DNA from: UBA2357 sp046295975
GTDB lineage: Bacteria; Pseudomonadota; Gammaproteobacteria; Burkholderiales; Rhodocyclaceae
NCBI GenBank assembly: GCA_046295975.1
Contig: JBKBMG010000002.1
Span: 62,001-126,000, forward strand
Direction of reading: 5' to 3'
Length of the DNA: 64,000 nucleotides
Translations under genes and position numbers: made by a program
Notes under the pieces: generated by a model
Database searches by the model: none
What the model saw: only the letters and a program-made list of their open reading frames with translations
Told to the model about the DNA's origin: nothing
Shown: positions 19,541 through 28,263 of the stretch, in pieces
Layout of the letters: every line of letters begins with the position of its first letter
Position numbering within the stretch: position 1 is the first letter of the stretch

Positions 19541-21463
19541 TCACGAAGCCTTGCGCACGCGCAGATACCACTCGCACAGCAGGCGCACCTGCTTCTCGGT
19601 GTATCCCTTTTCGATCATGCGGTTGACGAAGTTCTGGTGCTTCTTCTGTTCGTCGGTACTGGCCTTGGCGTTGAAGCTGATGACCGGCAGTAGATCTTCG
19701 GTGTTGGAGAACATCTTCTTCTCGATGACGTCACGCAGCTTCTCGTAACTCGTCCAGCTCGGGTTCTTGCCGTCGTGCTTGGCGCGCGCGCGCAGGACGA
19801 AGTTCACCACCTCGTTGCGGAAGTCCTTCGGATTGCTGATCCCCGCCGGCTTCTCGATCTTCTCGAGTTCATCGTTGAGTGCCGCGCGATCGAGAATTTC
19901 GCCGGTGTTCGGATCCCGGAACTCCTGATCCTGTATCCAGAAGTCTGCATAGGTGACGTAACGGTCGAAAATGTTCTGGCCGTACTCGGAGTAGCTTTCG
20001 AGATAAGCGGTCTGGATCTCCTTGCCGATGAACTCCGCGTAACGCGGCGCGAGGTATTCCTTGATGAAACCGAGATAGCGGGCTTCCGTTTCCGGCGGGA
20101 ACTGCTCGCGCTCGATCTGCTGTTCGAGCACATACATCAGATGCACCGGGTTGGCGGCGATCTCTCGATGATCGAAGTTGAACACCTTGGACAAGGATTT
20201 GAACGCGAACCGGGTAGACAGACCAGTCATGCCTTCGTCGACACCCGCGTAGTCGCGGTACTCCTGCATGCTCTTGGCCTTGGGGTCGGTATCTTTCAGG
20301 TTTTCGCCGTCGTACACCCGCATCTTGGAGTAGATGCTGGAGTTCTCCGGCTCCTTGAGGCGGGACAGCACGGCGAACTGTGCCATCATCTGCAGCGTGT
20401 CGGGGGCGCAAGGGGCATCTGCGAGCGAACTGTTTACCAGCAGCTTCTCGTAGATCCGGATCTCGTCCGACATCCTCAGGCAGTAGGGCACCTTGACGGT
20501 GTAGATGCGGTCGAGGAAGGCCTCGTTGTTCTTGTTGTTCTTGAACGCCATCCACTCGGATTCGTTGGAGTGCGCCATTACGATGCCGTCGAACGGGATA
20601 GCGCCAAAGCCTTCGGTCCCCTTGTAGTTTCCCTCCTGGGTGGCGGTCAGCAATGGATGCAGCACTTTGATCGGTGCCTTGAACATTTCGACGAACTCAA
20701 GCAGGCCGCGATTGGCAAGGCACAGGCCGCCGGAGTAGCTGTAGGCGTCCGGATCGTCCTGCGAGTACTGCTCGAGTTTGCGGATGTCGATCTTGCCGAC
20801 CAGCGAGGAAATGTCCTGATTGTTCTCGTCGCCCGGCTCCGTCTTGGCGACGGCAACCTGACGCAGCACCGAAGGTCGCAGTTTGACTACCCGGAAGCGG
20901 GTGATGTCGCCGCCGAACTCGTTGAGCCGCTTGACCGCCCAGGGGCTCATGATGGTGTTGAGGTAGCGGGACGGAATGCCGAAGTCCTCCTCGAGCAGCG
21001 TGCCGTCCTCGTTCGGATCGAACAGGCCGAGCGGTGATTCATGCACCGGCGATCCCTTGATGGCGTAGAACGGCACCTTCTCGATCAGCGACTTCAGCTT
21101 CTCCGCGAGCGATGATTTGCCGCCGCCCACGGGACCGAGCAGGTAGAGGATTTGTTTCTTTTCCTCCAGCCCCTGCGCGGCGTGACGGAAATACGACACG
21201 ATGTTCTCTATGACCTCTTCCATTCCGTAGAAGTCACGGAAGGCCGGATAGAGCTTGATCACCTTGTTCGAGAAGATGCGTGACAAGCGCGGCTCAAGCC
21301 GCGTGTCCACGAGTTCTGGCTCGCCGATCGCCATGAGCATTCTTTCCGCGGAAGTGGCGTAGGCGGAGGGGTCGGATCGGCACAGTTCCAAGTATTCCTG
21401 CACCGACATCTCTTCCTCGCGGGTTGCCTCGAAGCGGGCCTGGTAAGCGTTGAAGATACTCAT
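19541..21463 (-). CDS. prkA: PrkA family serine protein kinase (YeaG)
   Basis: AAA+-type protein kinase of 640 residues. The AAA domain (about 70-370) has the Walker A sequence LGPVGGGKSSLAEK near residue 110. The C-terminal PrkA domain (about 400-630) is related to the eukaryotic-like kinase fold. The Bacillus homologue has Ser kinase activity. It heads the prkA-yeaH-spoVR operon, 102 bases ahead of yeaH. Length is the usual 640. Confidence 0.96.
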   Translation of the reverse strand: MSIFNAYQARFEATREEEMSVQEYLELCRSDPSAYATSAERMLMAIGEPELVDTRLEPRLSRIFSNKVIKLYPAFRDFYGMEEVIENIVSYFRHAAQGLEEKKQILYLLGPVGGGKSSLAEKLKSLIEKVPFYAIKGSPVHESPLGLFDPNEDGTLLEEDFGIPSRYLNTIMSPWAVKRLNEFGGDITRFRVVKLRPSVLRQVAVAKTEPGDENNQDISSLVGKIDIRKLEQYSQDDPDAYSYSGGLCLANRGLLEFVEMFKAPIKVLHPLLTATQEGNYKGTEGFGAIPFDGIVMAHSNESEWMAFKNNKNNEAFLDRIYTVKVPYCLRMSDEIRIYEKLLVNSSLADAPCAPDTLQMMAQFAVLSRLKEPENSSIYSKMRVYDGENLKDTDPKAKSMQEYRDYAGVDEGMTGLSTRFAFKSLSKVFNFDHREIAANPVHLMYVLEQQIEREQFPPETEARYLGFIKEYLAPRYAEFIGKEIQTAYLESYSEYGQNIFDRYVTYADFWIQDQEFRDPNTGEILDRAALNDELEKIEKPAGISNPKDFRNEVVNFVLRARAKHDGKNPSWTSYEKLRDVIEKKMFSNTEDLLPVISFNAKASTDEQKKHQNFVNRMIEKGYTEKQVRLLCEWYLRVRKAS

Positions 21464-21837
21464 GCGAAATCTCCTTGTAGTTCCGGCAACGTTTTCCGAC
21501 GAACCTGCGGAGACGTCGGATAAGGAACCGGATTCACGCCGATCCGAGGTTCGGCATGCTCCGTGCTTGTGTCGAGTCGGACAGATCGGTTTCGATGTTG
21601 TCGGTCACGACCGTAAGAGAGAGGGCGACCATGCAAGTTCCTTGCAGATTAGCACCAGTAAAGGCACTCGGCGGCAAGTCATTTTGCAACTGTTGTGCGG
21701 CTGGAAGGAAGAGTGGGGCGGTGTGTTAGAATGGAAGTTTTATGTAACCGGGTCCCTTGCCCGTGGCTTCCGTCCGGATCGCGGCGGCGGGTGCGATGCG
21801 GCGGGACCGTCCCACGACTTGTCAGGAAACTCTCCAG
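21464..21837. other. Intergenic region between prkA and tig
   Basis: A 374-base spacer between divergent operons. It must hold the prkA promoter (not confidently located) and the tig promoter. No open frame here looks like a gene. Confidence 0.6.
21724..21732 (+). promoter_or_regulatory. Possible extended -10 promoter of tig
   Basis: TG (21724-21725), one base, then TAGAAT (21727-21732) form an extended -10 element about 105 bases before tig. No good -35 box is seen. Confidence 0.35.
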
Positions 21838-23145
21838 ATGCAGAACAATCAGGAATCCCAAAGCTCTCTCGAACGCCGCATCGACATGTCGGTGCCTGTC
21901 GCCGATATCGAGAAGGACGTCGAGGCGCGCCTCAAGCGCATGGCCCGCACCGTGAAGATGCCGGGCTTCCGCCCAGGCAAGGTGCCCCTGAAGCTGGTGG
22001 CCCAGACCTATGGCTCGCAGGCTCGTTCCGAGGCGATCGGGGCTGCGGTCGAGCGGGCCTTTGGTGAACAACTGCGTGAACAGCAACTTCGCATCGCCGG
22101 CACCCCCCGTATCGAACCGAAGGAAGCGGCCAACGATGCGGTGCTGGAGTTCAGCGCGGTGTTCGAGGTCTATCCCCAGATCACGCTGGGCGACCTTTCG
22201 GGTCAGAAGGTCGAGCGTCCGGCGCTCGCCGTCGGCGATGCCGAAGTTGACAAGACGCTGGACGTGCTGCGCAAGCAGCGCACCACCTTCGAGACGGTGG
22301 AACGTCCGGTGCAGGACGGCGACCGCGTCACCGTTGATTTCACCGGGCGGAAAGACGGCGAGGTCTTCGAAGGTGGTCAGGCGACGGATTTTCCGTTTGT
22401 CGTCGGCGCCGGCTCCATGCTCAAGGACTTCGAGGCCGCGGTGGGGGGGATGTCGGTCGGCGAGAGCAAGACTTTCGACATGACCTTCCCCGAGGACTAC
22501 CATGCTGCTCATCTGGCTGGCGTGACGGTGCAGTTTGAAATCGCGGTCAAACGCGTCGAGGCACCGGTGCTGCCCGAAGTGGATGGTGATTTTGCGCGTG
22601 CCTTGGGCGTGGCCGACGGCGACGTGGTGAAACTGCGCGATGAAGTGAAGAGCAATCTTGAACGTGAAGTGAAGCGCCGGATCCAGGCGCGGGTGAAGGA
22701 ACAGGTCATGGATGCGCTGCTCGCGGCGAATCCGATCGAGGTGCCGAAGGCGCTGATCGAGGCCGAATCCCGTCAGCTGGCTGACAATGCACGGCGCGAC
22801 CTCGAGATGCGTGGCTTGAACGCCAAGGAGATTCCGGTCCAGCCCGAGTGGTTCACCGAGCAGGCCGAGCGCCGCGTCAAGCTGGGGCTGATCATGGCGG
22901 AGCTGGTCAAGGCGAACGAACTCTTCGCCAAGCCCGAACAGGTCAAGGCGCTGATCGAAGAGATGGCGCAAAGCTATGAAGATCCCTCCGAGCTCGTGCG
23001 TTGGTACTATTCCCAGCCGGAACGTCTTTCGCAAGCGGAGGCGGTCGTGATCGAGGATAATGTGGTGGAATGGGTGGTGTCCAAGGTCGACGCAAGCGAC
23101 AAGGACATCTCGTTCGATGAACTCATGGGCAACAACGCGGCCTGA
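21838..23145 (+). CDS. tig: Trigger factor
   Basis: Ribosome-associated chaperone and prolyl isomerase of 435 residues. The N-terminal ribosome-binding domain has the signature MPGFRPGKVPLKLV near residue 41. The FKBP domain (about 155-245) shows VTVDFTGRKDGEVFEGG and VVGAGSMLKDFEAAVGGM. The helical C-terminal chaperone arms follow. The start at 21838 gives the usual MQNNQES-like N terminus; the longer open frame is rejected. clpP follows after 20 bases, giving tig-clpP-clpX. Confidence 0.97.
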   Translation: MQNNQESQSSLERRIDMSVPVADIEKDVEARLKRMARTVKMPGFRPGKVPLKLVAQTYGSQARSEAIGAAVERAFGEQLREQQLRIAGTPRIEPKEAANDAVLEFSAVFEVYPQITLGDLSGQKVERPALAVGDAEVDKTLDVLRKQRTTFETVERPVQDGDRVTVDFTGRKDGEVFEGGQATDFPFVVGAGSMLKDFEAAVGGMSVGESKTFDMTFPEDYHAAHLAGVTVQFEIAVKRVEAPVLPEVDGDFARALGVADGDVVKLRDEVKSNLEREVKRRIQARVKEQVMDALLAANPIEVPKALIEAESRQLADNARRDLEMRGLNAKEIPVQPEWFTEQAERRVKLGLIMAELVKANELFAKPEQVKALIEEMAQSYEDPSELVRWYYSQPERLSQAEAVVIEDNVVEWVVSKVDASDKDISFDELMGNNAA

Positions 23146-23165
23146 GTTCCTGTTAAAGGCGAGTG

Positions 23166-23804
23166 ATGAAGAATATGGTTCCTACTGGACACAGTGACTG
23201 GAATCCGGTCGGCCTCGGGCTGGTGCCGATGGTGGTCGAGCAGAGCGGTCGTGGCGAGCGTGCCTATGACATCTATTCGCGACTGCTGAAGGAGCGGGTG
23301 GTGTTCCTCGTTGGCCCGGTGAACGACGTGACTGCCAACCTTATTGTGGCGCAGTTGCTCTTTCTGGAGTCGGAGAATCCCGATAAGGACATCTATTTCT
23401 ACATCAACTCGCCTGGTGGTGCGGTGACCGCCGGCCTGGCGATTTACGACACCATGCAGTTCATCAAGCCGCACGTCAGCACCTTGTGCATTGGCCAGGC
23501 TGCGAGCATGGGCTCCTTCTTGCTTGCGGCCGGCGAAAAGGGCAAGCGCTACTGCCTGCCCAACTCCCGGGTGATGATTCACCAGCCCCTAGGTGGCTTC
23601 CAGGGGCAAGCGTCTGATATCGAGATCCACGCGCGCGAAATCCTTAGCATTCGTGCCCGTCTGAACGAGATGCTGTCCAAGCATACCGGCCAGCCGGTCG
23701 ATCGCATCGAGCGCGATACGGATCGCGATAACTTCATGAGTGCCAACGAAGCGGTCGAGTACGGGCTCGTGGACAAGGTCCTGACCAGCCGCGGCGATTC
23801 CTGA
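23166..23804 (+). CDS. clpP: ATP-dependent Clp protease proteolytic subunit
   Basis: Serine peptidase subunit, 212 residues, forming the tetradecameric chamber for ClpX/ClpA. The catalytic triad is visible: Ser in GQAASMGSFLLAAG, His in MIHQPLGG and Asp in ERDTDRDNF. The ATG at 23166 follows an AAGG ribosome site by 6 bases. A GTG directly before it (23163) is the alternative start. clpX begins 17 bases after the stop. Confidence 0.97.
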   Translation: MKNMVPTGHSDWNPVGLGLVPMVVEQSGRGERAYDIYSRLLKERVVFLVGPVNDVTANLIVAQLLFLESENPDKDIYFYINSPGGAVTAGLAIYDTMQFIKPHVSTLCIGQAASMGSFLLAAGEKGKRYCLPNSRVMIHQPLGGFQGQASDIEIHAREILSIRARLNEMLSKHTGQPVDRIERDTDRDNFMSANEAVEYGLVDKVLTSRGDS

Positions 23805-23821
23805 GCATTGAGAGAACGACA

Positions 23822-25090
23822 ATGACGGATAAGAAATCGGGCAACGAAAAATTGCTTTACTGCTCGTTCTGCGGAAAGAGCCAGCATGAGGTCAGGAAGC
23901 TCATCGCGGGTCCGTCGGTCTTCATCTGCGACGAATGCATCGAGTTGTGCAACGACATCATTCGCGACGAGATCAACGAGGGCCGGGTGGGTGAGGGGAC
24001 CTCGGAGGCTTTGCCCACGCCGCACGAGATCTGCGCGCTACTGGACCAGTACGTCATCGGTCAGGCCCAGGCCAAGCGCAGCCTTGCGGTTGCTGTCTAC
24101 AATCACTACAAGCGCCTGCGCCACCTCAGCGGCGACAAGGACGGAGTGGAGTTGTCGAAGAGCAACATCCTGCTCATCGGCCCCACGGGGTCGGGCAAGA
24201 CGCTGCTCGCACAAACGCTGGCGAAGATGCTCAATGTGCCCTTTGTGATGGCGGATGCGACCACGCTGACGGAAGCGGGATACGTTGGTGAAGATGTCGA
24301 GAACATTATCCAGAAGCTTCTGCAGCGCTGCGAGTACGACGTCGAAAAGGCGCAACAAGGCATTGTGTACATCGATGAGATCGACAAGATCTCCCGCAAA
24401 TCGGACAACCCGTCGATTACCCGAGACGTCTCGGGTGAGGGCGTGCAACAGGCCTTGCTCAAGCTCATCGAAGGCACGACGGCGTCGATTCCGCCACAGG
24501 GTGGACGCAAACATCCCAACCAGGATTTCATTCAGGTCGATACCACCAACATCCTTTTCATCTGTGGCGGTGCGTTCGACGGTCTCGACAAGGTGATCCT
24601 CAATCGCACCGAGAAAGCGGGGATCGGTTTTGGCGCAGAGGTTCGCTCAATGGCCGCCAAGTCGGTTTCTGAGTCGTTCCGCAAGGTTGAGCCGGAGGAT
24701 CTGGTCAAGTTCGGCCTCATCCCGGAGTTCGTTGGCCGTTTGCCCGTGATCGCCACGCTGCAGGAACTGGACGAGGACGCCTTGATCCAGATCCTCGTCG
24801 AGCCGAAGAACGCACTGGTCAAGCAGTACCAGAAACTCTTCTCGATGGAGGGCGTCGAACTCGAGATCCGGTCGTCCGCGCTGCACGCGGTCGCACGCAA
24901 GGCGATCAAGCGCCGCACGGGGGCGCGCGGACTGCGTTCCATACTCGAAGCCGCACTGCTCGACGTCATGTATGACCTGCCGACACTCAAGTCGGTCGAG
25001 AAAGTTGTCGTTGACGAAGGTACGATCGAAGAAGGCGCTCAACCGCTGCTCATGTACGCGGATCAGCAAAAGGTGTCCGGCTCGAACTGA
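23822..25090 (+). CDS. clpX: ATP-dependent Clp protease ATP-binding subunit ClpX
   Basis: AAA+ unfoldase of 422 residues that feeds substrates into ClpP. The N-terminal C4 zinc domain is intact (CSFC near residues 14-17, CDEC near 37-40). It also has Walker A GPTGSGKT near 120, YVGEDVENII, Walker B VYIDEIDKI, and the C-terminal arginine region RTGARGLRSILE. It is tightly linked with clpP. Confidence 0.98.
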   Translation: MTDKKSGNEKLLYCSFCGKSQHEVRKLIAGPSVFICDECIELCNDIIRDEINEGRVGEGTSEALPTPHEICALLDQYVIGQAQAKRSLAVAVYNHYKRLRHLSGDKDGVELSKSNILLIGPTGSGKTLLAQTLAKMLNVPFVMADATTLTEAGYVGEDVENIIQKLLQRCEYDVEKAQQGIVYIDEIDKISRKSDNPSITRDVSGEGVQQALLKLIEGTTASIPPQGGRKHPNQDFIQVDTTNILFICGGAFDGLDKVILNRTEKAGIGFGAEVRSMAAKSVSESFRKVEPEDLVKFGLIPEFVGRLPVIATLQELDEDALIQILVEPKNALVKQYQKLFSMEGVELEIRSSALHAVARKAIKRRTGARGLRSILEAALLDVMYDLPTLKSVEKVVVDEGTIEEGAQPLLMYADQQKVSGSN

Positions 25091-25124
25091 TTCGAGTTTT
25101 TTCGGCCCGACCTCACGCGCACCG

Positions 25125-25152
25125 CTTGATTTTCTCGTCCCGACCCCCAGAT
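25125..25152 (+). promoter_or_regulatory. Possible heat-shock (sigma-32) promoter of lon
   Basis: CTTGATT (25125-25131) resembles the sigma-32 -35 box CTTGAAA. After 13 bases, CCCCAGAT (25145-25152) resembles the -10 box CCCCATNT. Transcription would start near 25160, 25 bases before lon. It overlaps a hairpin (25139-25160). Confidence 0.4.
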
Positions 25153-25160
25153 GGGTCGGG
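25139..25160 (+). terminator. Hairpin between clpX and lon
   Basis: Arms CCCGACCC (25139-25146) and GGGTCGGG (25153-25160) form a perfect 8-bp stem with a 6-nt loop and no T-run after it. It may weakly end the tig-clpPX transcript or stabilise its 3' end. Confidence 0.4.
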
Positions 25161-25184
25161 AACGTCCCATGAGGTAGAACAACT

Positions 25185-27605
25185 ATGTCAAGCTCGCCCG
25201 CGCTCCCCAACGAACAACTGGAGCTCCCACTTCTGCCGCTACGCGACGTAGTGGTGTTCCCGCACATGGTGATCCCGCTTTTCGTGGGGCGCCCGAAATC
25301 GATCAAGGCGTTGGAAAGCGCGATGGAGTCGGGCAAGAGCATCATGCTCGTCGCGCAGAAGTCCGCTGCCAAGGACGAACCGACTGCCGAGGATTTGTAC
25401 GATATCGGCTGCGTCGCCAACATCCTGCAGATGCTCAAGCTGCCGGACGGTACGATCAAGGTGCTGGTGGAGGGGGTGCAACGTGCCCGGGTCGATAGCG
25501 TCGAGGACATGTCCTCGGTGTTCATGGCAACCGCCACGCCGGTCCAGGTAGGCGAAGTGCTCGATCACGAAGTCGAGGCGATGCGCCGGGCGATCATCGC
25601 CCAATTCGACCAGTACGTTAAACTCAACAAGAAGATTCCGCCCGAGATACTGGCCTCGTTGTCGGGCATCGAAGATGCCGGCCGTCTCGCCGACACGATT
25701 GCCGCACACCTCCCGCTCAAGCTGGAGCAGAAGCAGGAGGTGCTCGAATTGTCGAGCGTATCCGAACGGCTGGAGAAGTTGCTGTCGCAACTCGAGACCG
25801 AGCTCGACATCCTGCAGGTTGAAAAACGTATTCGCGGCCGGGTCAAACGGCAGATGGAGAAGAGCCAGCGCGAGTATTACCTCAACGAGCAGGTCAAGGC
25901 CATTCAGAAGGAGCTGGGCGAAGGCGAGGACGGTGCCGACCTGGAGGAGATGGAGAAGAAGATCCAGGCCGCGGGCATGCCCAAAGAGGCATTGGCGAAG
26001 GCTCAGGCCGAGTTCAAGAAGCTCCGCTTGATGTCGCCCATGTCGGCCGAGGCCACGGTGGTGCGCAACTTCATCGAGACATTGATCGGCCTGCCGTGGC
26101 GCAAGAAATCGCGTGTGAGCAAGGATCTGGCCGCCGCGCAAAAGGTGCTCGACAAAGACCACTATGGTCTTGAACGGGTCAAGGAGCGGATCGTCGAGTA
26201 CCTCGCCGTGCAACAGCGGGTAGACAAAGTCAAGGCGCCCATTCTGTGTCTGGTTGGACCTCCGGGCGTGGGCAAGACGTCGCTCGGGCAGTCGATCGCG
26301 AAGGCTACCAATCGCAAGTTCGTACGCATGGCGCTCGGCGGAGTGCGGGACGAGGCGGAGATCCGTGGTCATCGGCGGACCTACATCGGCTCAATGCCGG
26401 GCAAGATTCTTCAGAACATGTCCAAGGTCGGCGTGCGCAACCCCTTGTTCCTGCTTGACGAAGTGGACAAGCTTGGCATGGATTTCCGTGGAGACCCGAG
26501 TTCGGCACTGTTGGAGGTCCTCGATCCGGAGCAGAACCACACCTTCCAGGATCACTACATCGAGGTCGATTTCGACTTGTCCGATGTGATGTTCGTGGCG
26601 ACTGCGAACACGCTCAACATTCCGCCCGCACTGCTCGACCGGATGGAGGTCATCCGCCTGTCCGGATATACCGAGGACGAGAAGGTCAACATCGCCCAGC
26701 GTTACCTGCTGCCCAAGCAGATGAAGAACAACGGGCTGAAGCGTGAGGAGCTCTCGGTCACCGAAGATGCGCTGCGCGACATTTGCCGCTATTACACGCG
26801 TGAGGCAGGGGTACGGAGCCTTGAGCGGGAGGTCTCGAAGATTTGCCGTAAGGTGGTCAAGGCCCTGGTGTTGCGCAAGCGTAGTACCAAGATCGTTGTT
26901 AACGCATCCAATCTCGAGAAGTATCTGGGGGTCAGGAAGTATTCTTTTGGTATCGCCGAGAAGGAGAACCAGGTCGGCCAGGTCACAGGACTCGCGTGGA
27001 CCGAGGTTGGTGGCGAGTTGCTGACAGTGGAGTCGGTCGTACTGCCTGGCAAGGGCAAGGTCGTGACGACGGGCAAGCTTGGCGAAGTGATGCAGGAGTC
27101 GATTCAGGCGGCCCTGTCGGTCGTGCGCAAGCGTGCCCGGTCGTTGGGCATTCATGACGATTTCTACCAGAAGAGCGACATCCACATCCACCTTCCCGAG
27201 GGTGCAATTCCCAAGGACGGTCCTTCGGCAGGGATTGCAATTGCGACCGCACTGGTCTCCATGTTGACCGGCATCCCGGTACGGTGCGATGTGGCGATGA
27301 CAGGCGAGATCACCTTGCGTGGTGAAGTGCTGCCCATCGGCGGCCTGAAGGAAAAGCTGCTCGCGGCGATCCGCGGAGGAATCACGACAGCCCTGATTCC
27401 TGAGGAAAACGTCAAGGATCTGGCCGAGATCCCGGAAAACGTCAAGAATGGCCTGGAGATCGTGCCGGTCAAATGGATCGATCAGGTCCTGGCGCGCGCG
27501 CTGGAGCGTACGCCGGAGCCACTGGCCGAAGAGGATGCGGTGGCGCCCGTGGCGACGCCGGCGGCCGAAGAGGAACACGGCAACAAGCCTCTGCGCGCGC
27601 ACTGA
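25185..27605 (+). CDS. lon: ATP-dependent protease Lon
   Basis: AAA+ serine protease of 806 residues degrading misfolded and regulatory proteins. Domains in order: N-terminal LON substrate domain (about 15-205), coiled region, AAA+ with Walker A GPPGVGKTSLG (near 360), and the C-terminal protease domain. The latter has the catalytic Ser in DGPSAGIAIATAL and Lys in GGLKEKLLAAIRGG. A GAGGT ribosome site precedes the ATG. The last 40 residues are low-complexity and variable (Ala/Glu/Pro-rich). Confidence 0.98.
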   Translation: MSSSPALPNEQLELPLLPLRDVVVFPHMVIPLFVGRPKSIKALESAMESGKSIMLVAQKSAAKDEPTAEDLYDIGCVANILQMLKLPDGTIKVLVEGVQRARVDSVEDMSSVFMATATPVQVGEVLDHEVEAMRRAIIAQFDQYVKLNKKIPPEILASLSGIEDAGRLADTIAAHLPLKLEQKQEVLELSSVSERLEKLLSQLETELDILQVEKRIRGRVKRQMEKSQREYYLNEQVKAIQKELGEGEDGADLEEMEKKIQAAGMPKEALAKAQAEFKKLRLMSPMSAEATVVRNFIETLIGLPWRKKSRVSKDLAAAQKVLDKDHYGLERVKERIVEYLAVQQRVDKVKAPILCLVGPPGVGKTSLGQSIAKATNRKFVRMALGGVRDEAEIRGHRRTYIGSMPGKILQNMSKVGVRNPLFLLDEVDKLGMDFRGDPSSALLEVLDPEQNHTFQDHYIEVDFDLSDVMFVATANTLNIPPALLDRMEVIRLSGYTEDEKVNIAQRYLLPKQMKNNGLKREELSVTEDALRDICRYYTREAGVRSLEREVSKICRKVVKALVLRKRSTKIVVNASNLEKYLGVRKYSFGIAEKENQVGQVTGLAWTEVGGELLTVESVVLPGKGKVVTTGKLGEVMQESIQAALSVVRKRARSLGIHDDFYQKSDIHIHLPEGAIPKDGPSAGIAIATALVSMLTGIPVRCDVAMTGEITLRGEVLPIGGLKEKLLAAIRGGITTALIPEENVKDLAEIPENVKNGLEIVPVKWIDQVLARALERTPEPLAEEDAVAPVATPAAEEEHGNKPLRAH

Positions 27606-27632
27606 CCCTTCCCGCAAACGCAATGCCTGCTT

Positions 27633-27665
27633 GCAAAGTCGCGGCCCGTGTGGCCGCGACTTTGC
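27633..27665 (+). terminator. Perfect hairpin after lon
   Basis: A 14-bp perfect stem (27633-27646 with 27652-27665, loop CGTGT) starts 28 bases after the lon stop. It ends exactly at the base before the -35 box of the hupB promoter. There is no long T-run. Confidence 0.65.
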
Positions 27666-27695
27666 TTGACACGTCTCTTTGCACCGCGCTATAAA
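27666..27695 (+). promoter_or_regulatory. Sigma-70 promoter of hupB
   Basis: A consensus -35 box TTGACA (27666-27671) and a -10 box TATAAA (27690-27695), 18 bases apart. Transcription would start near 27702, leaving a leader of about 90 bases before hupB. Confidence 0.75.
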
Positions 27696-27794
27696 ACTCA
27701 TGCGGCCTAAACCCTTTGCTGCTCGGGTTTTCCGTTGAATCGTTCGTGGGTTTTCGGTGCATAAGAATCACGTTCAAAACGCGAGGGGGCTTAA

Positions 27795-28067
27795 GTGAAT
27801 AAATCCGAACTGATCGATCAGATTGCCGAGAAAGCAGAGATGTCGAAGGCCGCTGCCGGCCGTGCGCTGGACGCTGCCATTGGGGCGGTCAAGGACGCGT
27901 TAGCAGGCAAGGATTCCGTAACGTTGGTGGGTTTTGGCACGTTCTACGTGGGCGAGCGCGCTGCTCGTACGGGCCGGAACCCGAGAACTGGCAAGAGCAT
28001 CAAGATCAAGGCTGCACGTGTTCCTAAATTCCGCGCTGGCAAAGGCCTGAAAGACGTGATAAAGTAG
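27795..28067 (+). CDS. hupB: DNA-binding protein HU-beta
   Basis: Nucleoid-associated dimeric protein, 90 residues, starting with GTG (MNKSELIDQIAEKAEMSKAA). The DNA-binding arm GERAARTGRNPRTGKSIKIK and the ending PKFRAGKGLKDVIK are standard. It has its own strong promoter. A valine tRNA gene follows 36 bases later without an obvious promoter, so it is probably processed from the hupB transcript. Confidence 0.97.
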   Translation: MNKSELIDQIAEKAEMSKAAAGRALDAAIGAVKDALAGKDSVTLVGFGTFYVGERAARTGRNPRTGKSIKIKAARVPKFRAGKGLKDVIK

Positions 28068-28103
28068 CGGGCTTGGTTGGCTGATGAATTTCAGCGCCAG
28101 CGC

Positions 28104-28179
28104 GGGTGCTTAGCTCAGTTGGTAGAGCGTCGCCCTTACAAGGCGAATGTCGGCGGTTCGACCCCGTCAGCACCCACCA
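28104..28179 (+). tRNA. tRNA-Val (anticodon TAC)
   Basis: Full cloverleaf of 76 nt. The acceptor stem GGGTGCT pairs with AGCACCC, and the 3' CCA is encoded. The anticodon stem TCGCC/GGCGA encloses the loop CTTACAA, with anticodon TAC at 28137-28139. The T-arm has the GTTCGAC loop. Confidence 0.97.
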
Positions 28180-28189
28180 GATTCAATCG

Positions 28190-28214
28190 AAAAAGGGCCG
28201 GATGGCCCTTTTTT
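28190..28214 (+). terminator. Intrinsic terminator after tRNA-Val(TAC)
   Basis: AAAAAGGGCC, loop GGAT, then GGCCC followed by six T. It closes the hupB-tRNA transcript. Confidence 0.85.
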
Positions 28215-28263
28215 ACTTTCCGGTGCCCGTATCGAGCACTGCAGGATCTCGTCTTTTACTTCG

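Noticed and set aside
21685..21700. Sigma-54-like sequence upstream of prkA on the minus strand
   Set aside because: The -12 part TTGCA fits and the spacing is right, but the essential GG doublet at -24 is CG, and no NtrC dyad was found.
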